Shown piece after piece: positions 9,926-18,808 of a DNA stretch of 64,000 nucleotides. The translations under genes and the position numbers were made by a program. The notes below the pieces were generated by a model, which was not told where the DNA came from, ran no database searches, and worked only from the letters and a program-made list of their open reading frames with translations. The stretch's first letter is position 1; each line of letters starts with the position of its first letter. Origin of the DNA: Paenisporosarcina quisquiliarum (GTDB taxonomy: Bacteria; Bacillota; Bacilli; Bacillales_A; Planococcaceae); NCBI RefSeq assembly GCF_027563315.1, contig NZ_JAMKBJ010000001.1, positions 186,001-250,000 of the forward strand, in the 5' to 3' direction.

Positions 9926-9952
9926 TCTCCTATCATTAGATAGGAGATTTTT
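9926..9952 (+). terminator. Terminator after the CarH-like gene
   Basis: TCTCCTATC (9926-9934) pairs perfectly with GATAGGAGA (9939-9947), followed by five T residues. Confidence 0.85.
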
Positions 9953-9971
9953 AATATAGAGGAAGTGTAAA

Positions 9972-10946
9972 ATGATGGAGAAAGTGGATGCAATTATTGT
10001 GGGCGGGGGTCCTTGTGGTTTGGCCGCTGCAATATCTTTACAAAATATCGGGCTTTCACCCGTCATAATCGAAAAAGGGAACGTTGTGGAAGCAATCTAC
10101 AAGTATCCGACACATCAAACTTTTTTTAGTACAAGTGAAAAACTGTCGATCGGTGATGTGCCGTTCATTATTGAGGGACGCAAACCTAAGCGAAATCAGG
10201 CACTTGTTTATTACCGAGAAGTCGTAAAAATGAAAAAGTTAAATGTCCACCGATTTGAAACCGTAGAACGGGTCGAGAAAATAAAGGACATTTTTAAAGT
10301 ACATACAACAAAATCCATTTATGAAACGGCTTATGTTGTAATCGCCACTGGGTATTATGACCATCCAAATATGCTTGGTATACCTGGAGAAGAGTTACCA
10401 AAAGTTAGTCATTATTTTAAGGAAGGGCATCCTTACTTTGATACGGATGTCGTTGTTATAGGCGGTAAAAATTCAAGTATAGATGCTGCTTTAGAGTTAA
10501 ATAAAGCAGGTGCTAGAGTAACTGTCGTCTACAGGGGAAGTACTTATTCAAGCAGCGTAAAACCTTGGATACTGCCTGAATTTGATGGTTTGGTACGCAA
10601 CGGAGAAATTACAATGCTTTTTGAATCCCATGTCGAAGAAATCGGTCAGGAAGAAGTCCGAATTCGAATGAAGGATCAAGTCATCACCCTTAAAAATGAT
10701 TTTGTTTTCGCAATGATTGGTTATCACCCGGACCATGAATTCCTTCGTCAAATGGGTGTTCACATAGACGAAGCATCAGGCCGACCAAAGTTGAATGAAT
10801 TAACTATGGAATCTAATATTAAAAATTTATATATCGCAGGCGTCTTGGCAGCCGGTAACAATGCTAATGAAATATTTATTGAAAATGGACGGTTCCACGG
10901 TGAATTAATTGCCGATGCGATAAAATCAGAAAAAGCTGCCGATTAA
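9972..10946 (+). CDS. ypdA: Bacillithiol disulfide reductase YpdA (Bdr)
   Basis: A 324-residue FAD/NAD(P)-dependent pyridine nucleotide-disulfide oxidoreductase-like protein. The N-terminal FAD fold carries GGGPCGLAAA, whose Cys is the conserved active cysteine of YpdA (Cys14 if the second ATG, 9975, is used; Cys15 from the first ATG). A second Rossmann motif (VVIGGKNSSIDAALEL) binds NADPH. The C-terminus has YIAGVLAAGNNANEIFIENG. Known role: reduces oxidised bacillithiol or helps de-bacillithiolate proteins with bacilliredoxins. bshA, the first bacillithiol biosynthesis gene, is in the same window. Two adjacent ATGs are possible; the ribosome site AGAGGAAG suits the first slightly better. 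The stop lies in the loop of the terminator. Confidence 0.9.
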   Translation: MMEKVDAIIVGGGPCGLAAAISLQNIGLSPVIIEKGNVVEAIYKYPTHQTFFSTSEKLSIGDVPFIIEGRKPKRNQALVYYREVVKMKKLNVHRFETVERVEKIKDIFKVHTTKSIYETAYVVIATGYYDHPNMLGIPGEELPKVSHYFKEGHPYFDTDVVVIGGKNSSIDAALELNKAGARVTVVYRGSTYSSSVKPWILPEFDGLVRNGEITMLFESHVEEIGQEEVRIRMKDQVITLKNDFVFAMIGYHPDHEFLRQMGVHIDEASGRPKLNELTMESNIKNLYIAGVLAAGNNANEIFIENGRFHGELIADAIKSEKAAD

Positions 10947-10959
10947 AGGCAGCTTTTTC
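10930..10959. terminator. Bidirectional terminator between ypdA and ansA
   Basis: AGCTGCC (10934-10940) and GGCAGCT (10948-10954) with flanking A and T runs; the ypdA stop codon is in the loop. Confidence 0.8.
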
Positions 10960-10975
10960 TAATCAAATGAATATA

Positions 10976-11947
10976 TTAATACTCGAAAATTTCATTAAGG
11001 CATAGTGACCATCTAGGATCGGAAAGGGCAATCAATAATTTGATGCGTGCTTTCTGACCACTTAGGCCATGAGCAAACAACACGCCCATATCTTCTAACA
11101 TTTTTCCTCCACCCTCATATCCATAAACCGGTTGGGCAATTCCGTTGTAGCATCTTGAAACCAAAACAACTGGAATGTCCTGATTTAAGAGTTGTTGAAT
11201 GGCAGGTACGATGGCTGGGGGTACGTTGCCTTGACCTAACCCTTCTAATACAACACCGTGATAGCCCGCTTGTGCAACATGCATTAGCAAGTCTGCATCC
11301 ATACCAGCATAGATTTTAAGTAATGCTACTTTAGGAGAAACGTCGGTCACTTCAAATGATTCACGGGTATTCGGTGAATGGTGGAAATGAATAGCCGTTT
11401 TAGAGATGAGTCCGATCGGTCCATACTGAGGACTTTGGAAAGTAGAGACATTACTTGTTGATGTTTTCGTTACATTCTGTGCAGTATGAATTTCATCATT
11501 CATCACAACCAGTACGCCTTTGCCTATAGCGTTATCGGATATTGCAACCCTAACTGCTGACAACAGATTATAGACACCGTCTGCACCGATTTCATTGGAA
11601 GAACGCATGGCACCTGTCAGAATGATCGGCACTTTGCTTTTAACTGTCAGATCTAAAAAGTATGCGGTTTCTTCCAATGTATCTGTACCATGTGTAATGA
11701 CGAACCCCTCCACATGACCTTCCGAAGAGTGCTGGTCAATAATTTGTTTCAGTTTCAGCATTTCCTTCGGTGTCATATGAGGAGACGGATAATTGAAAGC
11801 TTCAATTTCACGAATATCGGCGTATTCCATTAATTTACCGATTTCCGCCGTTAATGGGTTTGAATCGCCAGGGACTACCGCGCCTGATTTATCGTGAACG
11901 TGCATGGAAATCGTTCCACCTGTATGAATTACCACTATTTTTTTCAT
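10976..11947 (-). CDS. ansA: Type I L-asparaginase
   Basis: A 323-residue cytoplasmic asparaginase. The first catalytic Thr is in HTGGTIS (Thr12) and the second motif THGTDTLEETAYFL carries the Thr-Asp pair; a third conserved region is GAMRSSNEIGADG. No signal peptide is present, so it is the cytoplasmic type that converts asparagine to aspartate and ammonia. The ATG follows GGAGG on the minus strand. It converges on ypdA and diverges from prsW, so it is probably a single-gene unit. Gene symbol ansA is by function; B. subtilis ansA sits in a different operon with ansB. Confidence 0.9.
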   Translation of the reverse strand: MKKIVVIHTGGTISMHVHDKSGAVVPGDSNPLTAEIGKLMEYADIREIEAFNYPSPHMTPKEMLKLKQIIDQHSSEGHVEGFVITHGTDTLEETAYFLDLTVKSKVPIILTGAMRSSNEIGADGVYNLLSAVRVAISDNAIGKGVLVVMNDEIHTAQNVTKTSTSNVSTFQSPQYGPIGLISKTAIHFHHSPNTRESFEVTDVSPKVALLKIYAGMDADLLMHVAQAGYHGVVLEGLGQGNVPPAIVPAIQQLLNQDIPVVLVSRCYNGIAQPVYGYEGGGKMLEDMGVLFAHGLSGQKARIKLLIALSDPRWSLCLNEIFEY

Positions 11948-11986
11948 TCCTTATTACCTCCATTCATCCAACAGATGACATAAAAA

Positions 11987-11995
11987 TGATATAAT
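11987..11995 (+). promoter_or_regulatory. Extended -10 promoter for prsW
   Basis: TGATATAAT: a perfect TATAAT (11990-11995) preceded by TGN. No good -35 is visible at 17 nt, which is acceptable for an extended -10 promoter. The prsW start is 30 nt downstream. Confidence 0.5.
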
Positions 11996-12024
11996 TAAAC
12001 CAATAAAAGGGAGGCGGGCGCAAC

Positions 12025-12711
12025 TTGATACTATTATTATCTGTCGCAATCGCTCCGGGACTTGCGTTGTTCAGTTATTTTTATTTGCGTAATCAAATTT
12101 CAGCAGAGCCTTCTCGAACATTGTTTCACACATTTATCTATGGTGCTATTTTAACGTTTCCCATTCTATTCATACAACATGTGTTTGAGGTTGAACAGAT
12201 ATTTCAGTCGATGTTTTTACGAAATGTTCTATTTACCAGCTTATTAGAAGAGTTTTTCAAGTGGCTCATTCTGGTGATGGCGATTTATCAACATGTTGAA
12301 TTTGATGACCCATATGATGGGATTTTATATGGTGCTAGTGTATCACTAGGCTTTGCAACGGTAGAAAATATACTGTATATATTTACTTTTGGAATGGATA
12401 CCGCTTTTTTAAGAGCGCTATTGCCAGTATCGAGTCATGCTATTTTTGGCGTGGTCATGGGATATTACCTCGGACGTGCTAAATTTGCTTTAAGCGAATC
12501 TTCAAAGCCGCTGTTATTTATCGCGTTACTAGCACCATTGAGCTTACATATGATGTATAACGGAATATTATCGGTTAAATGGATTTCACTATACTTCATG
12601 ATTCCGTTTATGTTGTTTTTATGGTGGTTATGTTTAGCAAAAGTTAAAAAAGCGCATTTAATGACAATCCAACATTTTAATAAACGAAATGATATAAGTG
12701 AAATTTTGTGA
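12025..12711 (+). CDS. prsW: Intramembrane protease PrsW
   Basis: A 228-residue multi-pass membrane protein (about seven to eight segments). The PrsW/CPBP-like catalytic motifs are visible: E75-E76-F-F-K79 in a membrane helix, then FATVENILY, SSHAIFGVVMGYYLG and a late His (LSLHMMYN). Known role in B. subtilis: site-1 cleavage of the anti-sigma factor RsiW in response to antimicrobial peptides, releasing SigW. The TTG start at 12025 is placed by GGGAGG about ten bases upstream. The place upstream of sleB-ypeB matches B. subtilis ypdC/prsW. No sigW-rsiW pair is in the window. Confidence 0.9.
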   Translation: MILLLSVAIAPGLALFSYFYLRNQISAEPSRTLFHTFIYGAILTFPILFIQHVFEVEQIFQSMFLRNVLFTSLLEEFFKWLILVMAIYQHVEFDDPYDGILYGASVSLGFATVENILYIFTFGMDTAFLRALLPVSSHAIFGVVMGYYLGRAKFALSESSKPLLFIALLAPLSLHMMYNGILSVKWISLYFMIPFMLFLWWLCLAKVKKAHLMTIQHFNKRNDISEIL

Positions 12712-12740
12712 AACCAATTTTAATAAATTGGTTTTTTTTT
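12711..12740 (+). terminator. Terminator after prsW
   Basis: AAACCAATTT pairs with AAATTGGTTT, followed by a run of nine or more T residues. Confidence 0.85.
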
Positions 12741-12769
12741 GTATAAAAAACGCATGATTCCTCATTCTA
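12741..12769 (+). promoter_or_regulatory. Forespore (SigG/SigF-type) promoter of sleB-ypeB
   Basis: GTATA (12741-12745), 17-nt spacer, CATTCTA (12763-12769). This fits the forespore sigma consensus (-35 GNATA, -10 CATNNTA) and the known SigG control of sleB in B. subtilis. Confidence 0.6.
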
Positions 12770-12787
12770 AGAAAAAGGAGAATGTGT

Positions 12788-13585
12788 ATGCGAAAAAACA
12801 AATGGTTAATTTGGATTGTCACTTTATGTTTGCTGACATTATCGGTCAGCGCACCCCAAAAATCAGAAGCCTTTTCGGATCAAGTGATAGAGTTGGGTGC
12901 TTACGGGGATGATGTATTAGAATTGCAAGCGCGATTGCAATATATCGGTTTCTACAAAAATAAGATAGACGGTAAATTCGGATATGGAACTTACTGGGCA
13001 CTACGTAATTTCCAGGAACAATTTGGCTTGCCGATTGATGGTGTAGCAGGAGCAAAAACCAAAGAGAGACTAGCTAAAGAGACTACCTACCACGAAAAAT
13101 TTGTAAAGGATCAAATTAATAAAGGGAATCAATTCACACATTACGGAAAAATTCCTTTAGAACAACAAGTCAAAAAAGGAACGGCACAAGGAGCGAAACA
13201 ACCTGAACAGGTTCAGTTACCTGCGAAATATTCTGAGCAAGATCTCCAACTGATGGCAAATGCGGTTTATGGTGAGGCTCGCGGTGAACCATATGAAGGA
13301 CAAGTAGCTGTTGCTGCAGTCATTTTAAATCGTGTAGAAGATTCCAAATTTCCGAATACAGTGAGCGGAGTAATCTTCCAGCCTTTGGCGTTTACCGCAG
13401 TTGCGGATGGACAAATATGGTTAACTCCGAATGCACGTGCAAAAGAAGCGGTTCTCGATGCATTAAACGGTTGGGATCCTACTGAAAATGCACTTTATTA
13501 TTTCAATCCGGATACGGCGACAAGTGACTGGATCTGGACGCGTCCGCAAATCAAAAAAATTGGAAAACATATATTCTGTGATTGA
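12788..13585 (+). CDS. sleB: Spore cortex-lytic enzyme SleB
   Basis: A 265-residue secreted spore protein. Start ATG 12788 is seven bases from AAGGAG; the earlier in-frame ATG at 12782 is too close to it. Order of parts: signal peptide (1 to ~28, hydrophobic core WLIWIVTLCLLTLSVSA), a peptidoglycan-binding domain (~32-95, with two ordered repeats around ELGAYGDDVLELQARLQYIG) and a C-terminal hydrolase_2 catalytic domain (~150-265, MANAVYGEARGEPYEGQVAV). The catalytic Glu lies in GEARGE. Known role: a lytic transglycosylase that degrades muramic-lactam cortex at germination. It is transcribed with ypeB, whose start is 11 nt after the sleB stop. Confidence 0.95.
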   Translation: MRKNKWLIWIVTLCLLTLSVSAPQKSEAFSDQVIELGAYGDDVLELQARLQYIGFYKNKIDGKFGYGTYWALRNFQEQFGLPIDGVAGAKTKERLAKETTYHEKFVKDQINKGNQFTHYGKIPLEQQVKKGTAQGAKQPEQVQLPAKYSEQDLQLMANAVYGEARGEPYEGQVAVAAVILNRVEDSKFPNTVSGVIFQPLAFTAVADGQIWLTPNARAKEAVLDALNGWDPTENALYYFNPDTATSDWIWTRPQIKKIGKHIFCD

Positions 13586-13596
13586 GGAGGAATGAC

Positions 13597-14886
13597 ATGA
13601 AGATTTTAACAAGTATTTTAGCTCTTGCTGTGCTTGTAATGGGCGTTTTTCTATATAACTCCAAACAAAACGAAATGGACATGCAAAATAACCTTCGTGC
13701 ACAGTATACAAGTCGTATGACGGACGCATCAGAGAAAATGAGTGAATTACAAAAATCTGTTCAAAGTGCGACTGTCTTCAATGACAAAGCCGCTCAAGCA
13801 GAACCTCTTGAAGATATCTGGAGACTATCTTCCGAAATTAAAAGTGATATTGCTTCTCTACCACTCGATCGGGAATTTTCAAAGGAATGGATGAATTATC
13901 TTGGAAGGCTCGGTGATTATGCAAGACTAAAAAGCCAGGATAAAGTACCTGAAGAGCAATGGTTAAAAGTGACGAACAATGTCGCAAAAAATTTGGATGA
14001 ATTCTCTTATGAATGGCAAAATGCTTCAACTGAATTGCTGGCAAATCAGCAATCTTTCAAAAAATGGCAAAAAGATATTAAAAAAGATGAACCTTCAAAA
14101 AAATGGACAGCATTATCCTCTACTGTAAAAGGATACTCAGAAAGTGACTTTCCACTAACAGCCAGCGAATCTGATGACTTAAAGAAAAAAGAATTAAAGT
14201 CTATTGAAGATAAACCGGTAACGAAGAATCAAGTCGAAAATACATTGAAAGAAATGTTTCCGAAGTTAAAAAATGCAAAATTAGTTGCCTCCTCAAGTAA
14301 AGAAGGAGCGGCATATCCTTTCTATCACATTCAATTTAATGAGGGGATTCGAACAGGTTATGTTGATTACACCCAAAAAGGTGGACACTTACTATCTGTG
14401 CTAATTGAAAGGCCAATCGGTAAAGATCGCATCCCGCAAGAACAAATCAAGGAAAAAGCTGAAAGAGCGGTCAAAGCGTTTGGATTTGATGATGTTGAAA
14501 TGGTGGAAACTCGTGAAAATCATCTCGTCTGGCATGTTGTATTCGCAAGGCTGAATCCCACAAATAAAGCGCGTATTTATGCGGATGCTATCCAATTGAA
14601 ATTGGCAAAAGATGATGGTGAGATTTTAGGTGTAAATACGATGGAATATATTCAAAAGGAAACATTGCCTGATCAAAAACAAACTCCCGTAAATTGGGAT
14701 GATTATTTCACAGAACAGGTGACGATTCAAAAAGAAAGATTGGCCTATACAGAAAATGAATTACTACAACAAAGACTTTGTTATGAATTAATTGTTTTAA
14801 AGGATACGGATACAAGAAGTCACACATTCCGCATATTGGTTGATACGGAGACACACGAAGTGTTGAAATCCGAGTTGTTAAATTAA
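13597..14886 (+). CDS. ypeB: Germination protein YpeB
   Basis: A 429-residue protein with an N-terminal membrane anchor (~1-22) and a long spore-compartment domain ending in PepSY-like repeats (for example around KNAKLVASSSKEGAAYPFYH and the C-terminal RILVDTETHEVLKSELL). Start ATG 13597 is placed by GAGGAGG; the upstream in-frame TTG lies inside that site. Known role: YpeB is needed for SleB to be placed and stable in the spore, and the two proteins depend on each other. Operon with sleB. No clear terminator directly at the stop; one lies at 14960. Confidence 0.93.
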   Translation: MKILTSILALAVLVMGVFLYNSKQNEMDMQNNLRAQYTSRMTDASEKMSELQKSVQSATVFNDKAAQAEPLEDIWRLSSEIKSDIASLPLDREFSKEWMNYLGRLGDYARLKSQDKVPEEQWLKVTNNVAKNLDEFSYEWQNASTELLANQQSFKKWQKDIKKDEPSKKWTALSSTVKGYSESDFPLTASESDDLKKKELKSIEDKPVTKNQVENTLKEMFPKLKNAKLVASSSKEGAAYPFYHIQFNEGIRTGYVDYTQKGGHLLSVLIERPIGKDRIPQEQIKEKAERAVKAFGFDDVEMVETRENHLVWHVVFARLNPTNKARIYADAIQLKLAKDDGEILGVNTMEYIQKETLPDQKQTPVNWDDYFTEQVTIQKERLAYTENELLQQRLCYELIVLKDTDTRSHTFRILVDTETHEVLKSELLN

Positions 14887-14959
14887 TCATTAATCTGATT
14901 TTCTTTGTAATAGATTATTTAGAATTTACATGATGAATATTTTTAAGAAACAAGCATGA

Positions 14960-14986
14960 AAGCTCACTCTGGTGGGCTTTTTTTTT
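14960..14986 (+). terminator. Terminator between ypeB and cmk
   Basis: AGCTCAC and GTGGGCT (one G-T pair) around a short loop, followed by at least eight T residues. Confidence 0.75.
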
Positions 14987-15032
14987 AATCCCTGTGGTAC
15001 AATATGTGTGAGAAAGTTTAGGAGTGGATTTC

Positions 15033-15707
15033 ATGAAAAACAATATTCAAATTGCAATTGACGGACCGGCTGCTGCTGGCAAAAGTACAATTGCAAAACT
15101 GGCAGCTGAAGAACTTGGCTATACATACATCGATACAGGAGCTATGTATCGTGCTATTACGTATAAAGCAATTGAACGTGACATAGATTTAGAAAATGAA
15201 GAAGCTTTAACACAATTGCTTCTTGAAACAAAAATTGATTTAAGACCTTCTGTTAATGGACAACTTGTCTTTCTTGATGGTGAAGACGTATCGGACGCAA
15301 TTCGATCCAATATTGTGACTTCCTCTGTTTCTGCTGTTGCTGCACATGCTACTTTACGAGAAGAAATGGTGAAACGTCAGCTTAAAATGGCTGAAAGTGG
15401 AGGCGTCGTGATGGATGGACGCGACATTGGGACACATGTGCTTGTTGATGCGGAATTGAAAATCTTCATGTCTGCATCTGTCGATGAACGTGCAAAACGA
15501 CGACAGTTGGATAATGAACGTCGTGGCATTGATTCACATGTAGAACAATTGAAAAAAGAAATTGCAGAACGCGATAAAATGGATAGTGAAAGACAAGCGT
15601 CCCCACTTGTCCAGGCTAAAGATGCCATCTATTTGGATACAACTGAACTTTCAATAATGGAAGCGGCTCAGCATATCATTCAGTTGGCGAAAGAGAGGAT
15701 GAGCTAA
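15033..15707 (+). CDS. cmk: Cytidylate kinase
   Basis: A 224-residue kinase. The P-loop GPAAAGKST is at residues 11-19, followed by the CMP-binding segment [12 protein letters not shown]; later conserved motifs are [10 protein letters not shown] and the lid region [11 protein letters not shown]. It phosphorylates CMP and dCMP for nucleotide supply. Start ATG 15033 follows TTAGGAGTGG; the in-frame GTG at 15024 lies within that site. The stop codon is directly followed by the ATG of plsC, so the pair is co-translated. Confidence 0.95.
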   Translation: MKNNIQIAIDGPAAAGKSTIAKLAAEELGYTYIDTGAMYRAITYKAIERDIDLENEEALTQLLLETKIDLRPSVNGQLVFLDGEDVSDAIRSNIVTSSVSAVAAHATLREEMVKRQLKMAESGGVVMDGRDIGTHVLVDAELKIFMSASVDERAKRRQLDNERRGIDSHVEQLKKEIAERDKMDSERQASPLVQAKDAIYLDTTELSIMEAAQHIIQLAKERMS

Positions 15708-16292
15708 ATGAATTTATACCAATTCGCAAAATCCCTTGTGTGGACTGCTCTAAATCCAGTTTATCGTTTTGACATAAAGGGTTTGGAACATTTCCCGAAA
15801 ACAGGTGGGATCTTAATATGTGCCAATCACATAGATGCTCTAGATCCACCAGTTGTCGGTATTACAGCTCCTAGACCAGTACATTTCATGGCGAAGGAAG
15901 AGTTGTTTAATGCGCCAGTACTGAAACCGTTGTTGCCTAAATTGAACGCTTTTCCCGTTAAAAGAGGGTTGAGTGATCGTGAAGCATTAAGACGTGCATT
16001 AGCCATTTTAAAAGGTGGCGATGTGATGGGCATTTTTCCTGAAGGAACCAGAAGTAAGAATGGTGAACTCGGAAAAGGCTTTTCCGGAGCCGGTTTTTTT
16101 GCATTGAAAGGTGAAGCGGATGTAGTTCCTTGTGCCATTGTAGGTCCATACAAGCCATTTAAACGGTTAAAAGTAGTTTATGGAGAACCGATTATCATGC
16201 AGCCATACCGTGATCGGAAAGCATCTGCAGATGAAGTTACATCGGTCATTATGGAACGCATACAACAGTTGCTAGATAATAATAAAGCGTAA
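15708..16292 (+). CDS. plsC: 1-acyl-sn-glycerol-3-phosphate acyltransferase
   Basis: A 194-residue acyltransferase. The catalytic His-x4-Asp is H41-D46 (NHIDALD), and the substrate-binding motif FPEGTRS is at 110-116. A hydrophobic N-terminal stretch likely ties it to the membrane. It adds the second acyl chain to lysophosphatidic acid to make phosphatidic acid. ATG directly abuts the cmk stop. GpsA, which makes the glycerol-3-phosphate backbone, is encoded about 4 kb downstream. Among paralogues of this small family the exact substrate cannot be settled from sequence, but PlsC is the usual annotation at this locus. Confidence 0.88.
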   Translation: MNLYQFAKSLVWTALNPVYRFDIKGLEHFPKTGGILICANHIDALDPPVVGITAPRPVHFMAKEELFNAPVLKPLLPKLNAFPVKRGLSDREALRRALAILKGGDVMGIFPEGTRSKNGELGKGFSGAGFFALKGEADVVPCAIVGPYKPFKRLKVVYGEPIIMQPYRDRKASADEVTSVIMERIQQLLDNNKA

Positions 16293-16387
16293 TATTTGTA
16301 ATTTTTGTTAAGAAAAAGTGCAAATTTTTGTTTTTATTAAAGAATTCGCATAAAATAAAGATGGAACGTTGTGAAGGAGGATGCTAT

Positions 16388-17527
16388 ATGTCTGAGGAAA
16401 TGAACTTGCAGGAAAACCAGGATTTCCGTGAAGGAAGTTTTGTAAAAGGTACGGTTGCCCAAGTTGAAGAAAAGGCAGTAACTGTCACAATTGAGGGTGC
16501 CCCGTTTGATGGAATTATCCCGATTAGTGAACTGTCAAGCTTGCACATTGAAAAAGCTTCTGACGTCGTTTCTATCGGAGATGTATTGCAACTAGTTATT
16601 ACCAAAGTGGAAGATGATAATTTTGTGTTATCTAAACGTAAAGTTGATGCTGCTGAAGCTTGGGATTCTTTGGAACAAAAGTTTCTCAGCGGCGAGATTA
16701 TTGAAGCAGAAGTAAAAGACGTAGTCAAAGGTGGACTAGTTGTCGATCTTGGGTTACGCGGATTTGTTCCTGCTTCACTTGTGGAAGATCATTTTGTTGA
16801 ATCGTTTGACGATTACAAAGGCAAAGTGCTGACATTCAAGATTGTTGAAATGGAAAAAGAAAAAAACCGTTTAATATTATCCCATCGTGCAGTTGTGGAA
16901 GAACAAAAACAATCAAACAAGAAGGATGTACTTGACCATATTCATCCAGGTGATGAGCTGACTGGTACTGTTCAACGAATTGCTGCTTTTGGTGCATTTG
17001 TTGACCTTGGCGGAGTTGATGGACTTGTTCACATTTCACAATTATCCCACGATCACGTAGAGCAAGTTTCAGACGTTATTCAAGAAGGTCAGGAAGTAAA
17101 AGTGAAAGTACTTTCTGTTGATCGTGATAGCGAACGAATTTCTTTGTCAATTAAAGATACTCTTCCTGGACCATGGGAAGGAATTGAAGATAAAGCGCCA
17201 AGAGGCTCTGTTCATACAGGAACTGTTAAACGTCTCGTCTCTTATGGTGCTTTTGTAGAAGTGTTCCAAGGAATTGAAGGTTTGGTTCATATTTCGCAAA
17301 TTTCGCATTCTCATATTGGCACTCCACACGAAGTGTTAAAAGAGGGACAAGAAGTACAAGTGAAAGTTTTGGACGTGAACAAACAGGACAAACGATTGTC
17401 GCTAAGCATCAAAGATTTGGTGGAGAAGGAAGATGGGTATTCAGGTACTGACTATGAAATGCCTGAAGAAGCAAAAGGCTTCTCTATTAGTGACGTAATT
17501 GGTGATAAATTAAAAAACTTTAAATAA
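16388..17527 (+). CDS. ypfD: S1-domain RNA-binding protein (YpfD, ribosomal protein S1 homologue)
   Basis: A 379-residue protein with four S1 RNA-binding repeats (about 15-85, 100-170, 190-262, 275-350); repeats 3 and 4 carry the typical GAFVDLGGVDGLVHISQLSH and GAFVEVFQGIEGLVHISQIS signatures. Start ATG 16388 follows AAGGAGGATG; the longer open frame upstream has no ribosome site. E. coli S1 has six repeats; the four-repeat form is normal in Bacillales, where it is not essential and not tightly ribosome bound. Position after cmk/plsC matches B. subtilis ypfD. An unlinked 95-bp gap before it probably holds its promoter. Confidence 0.93.
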   Translation: MSEEMNLQENQDFREGSFVKGTVAQVEEKAVTVTIEGAPFDGIIPISELSSLHIEKASDVVSIGDVLQLVITKVEDDNFVLSKRKVDAAEAWDSLEQKFLSGEIIEAEVKDVVKGGLVVDLGLRGFVPASLVEDHFVESFDDYKGKVLTFKIVEMEKEKNRLILSHRAVVEEQKQSNKKDVLDHIHPGDELTGTVQRIAAFGAFVDLGGVDGLVHISQLSHDHVEQVSDVIQEGQEVKVKVLSVDRDSERISLSIKDTLPGPWEGIEDKAPRGSVHTGTVKRLVSYGAFVEVFQGIEGLVHISQISHSHIGTPHEVLKEGQEVQVKVLDVNKQDKRLSLSIKDLVEKEDGYSGTDYEMPEEAKGFSISDVIGDKLKNFK

Positions 17528-17539
17528 CGGAGTATTCTT

Positions 17540-18592
17540 ATGACTAGAGCCGAACGAAAATTGGACCATATAAAACATGCGTTGTCTACAGGACAATCAA
17601 GACAGACATGGTTAGACGATATTCGTTTTGTTCATCAAGCGCTTCCCAATAGTAATTGGGAAAGTGTGTCATTGCAGACTCATCTAGGCGAACTCGTTTT
17701 TGGTTCGCCTTTTTTCATTAATGCAATGACCGGTGGTGGAGGAGCTAAAACGGCTGAGCTTAATAGCCAATTGGCCCGTATCTCCCGAGAAATGAATATT
17801 CCCATGGCTGTTGGATCTCAAATGGCTGCGCTAAAGAATCCTGAAGAAATCTCTACTTACTCGACCGTGAGAAAAGAGAATCCGAAGGGTGTAATATTTG
17901 CGAACTTAGGTAGTGAAGCCACCGTCGATCAAGCGAAACGAGCAGTCGATATGCTTGAAGCAGATGCCATTCAAATTCATTTGAACGTCATCCAGGAATT
18001 GACGATGCCTGAAGGGGATCGTGAGTTTTCAGGAGCATTATCCAGAATTGAAACCCTTGTAAACGAATTGAACGTTCCGGTAATCGTAAAAGAAACTGGT
18101 TTCGGTATTTCAAGGGAAACTGCCATTAAACTTCAGGAAATTAATGTAGCTGCCATTGATGTAGGCGGATTTGGCGGAACAAATTTTGCGGCAATTGAAA
18201 ATGAGCGTCGACAAAGGAAATTATCCTATTTTAATGAATGGGGTATTCCTACAGCAGCTGCTCTGATTGAAACCACATCTGTAATGTCCACAACACCTGT
18301 CATCGCTTCAGGTGGTATTCAACACGCACTGGACATTGTGAAGTGCTTGGCTCTTGGTGCATCGGCAGTCGGTCTTGCCGGAGTGTTATTAAAGAAGCTG
18401 GTTGAAGATGGTGAAGAGGCGACAATTCAGGAAATCATGCGAATAAATGAAGATTTAACAATGTTGATGGTATCTCTTGGTGCCAACTCTATTGAAGAGT
18501 TACAACGCTCACCGTTGATTATTTCAGGGGAGTTATTTCATTATCTGTCGCTTCGAGGCATCGACCTGCATACATATGCCAACCGTAGTTAA
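17540..18592 (+). CDS. fni: Type 2 isopentenyl-diphosphate delta-isomerase
   Basis: A 350-residue FMN-dependent isomerase of the TIM-barrel type. Conserved features: MTGGGGAKT for substrate/FMN contact, AVGSQMAAL, IHLNVIQELTMPEGD, VKETGFGIS and the phosphate-binding IDVGGFGGTNFA and ASGGIQ. It interconverts IPP and DMAPP, feeding the prenyl chain made by HepS/HepT further along. It starts 13 nt after the S1-like gene with CGGAG upstream, so it is likely in the same transcript, as ypfD-fni neighbours in B. subtilis (ypgA). A perfect terminator follows. Confidence 0.95.
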   Translation: MTRAERKLDHIKHALSTGQSRQTWLDDIRFVHQALPNSNWESVSLQTHLGELVFGSPFFINAMTGGGGAKTAELNSQLARISREMNIPMAVGSQMAALKNPEEISTYSTVRKENPKGVIFANLGSEATVDQAKRAVDMLEADAIQIHLNVIQELTMPEGDREFSGALSRIETLVNELNVPVIVKETGFGISRETAIKLQEINVAAIDVGGFGGTNFAAIENERRQRKLSYFNEWGIPTAAALIETTSVMSTTPVIASGGIQHALDIVKCLALGASAVGLAGVLLKKLVEDGEEATIQEIMRINEDLTMLMVSLGANSIEELQRSPLIISGELFHYLSLRGIDLHTYANRS

Positions 18593-18593
18593 T

Positions 18594-18637
18594 AAAGAGA
18601 TACAGACATTTATGAATGTCTGTATCTCTTTAATTTT
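18594..18637 (+). terminator. Terminator after fni
   Basis: A perfect 17-bp stem: AAAGAGATACAGACATT with its exact reverse complement around loop TATG, then AATTTTGTT. It overlaps the end of fni by only a few bases. Confidence 0.85.
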
Positions 18638-18808
18638 GTTAAAGATAAATAATGCAAGAGTCTCTCATAAGGAGCGTTACGATACAAAATTGTTGGAAAT
18701 TGTACGTATATAAGTAATAGAAAAACAGGAGCTTTCACCATTGGGGTGCAAGCTGAGTGCTTCTAATGTATAATACTTTAGAGAAGAAGTTGGAAGGATG
18801 AATAATAT

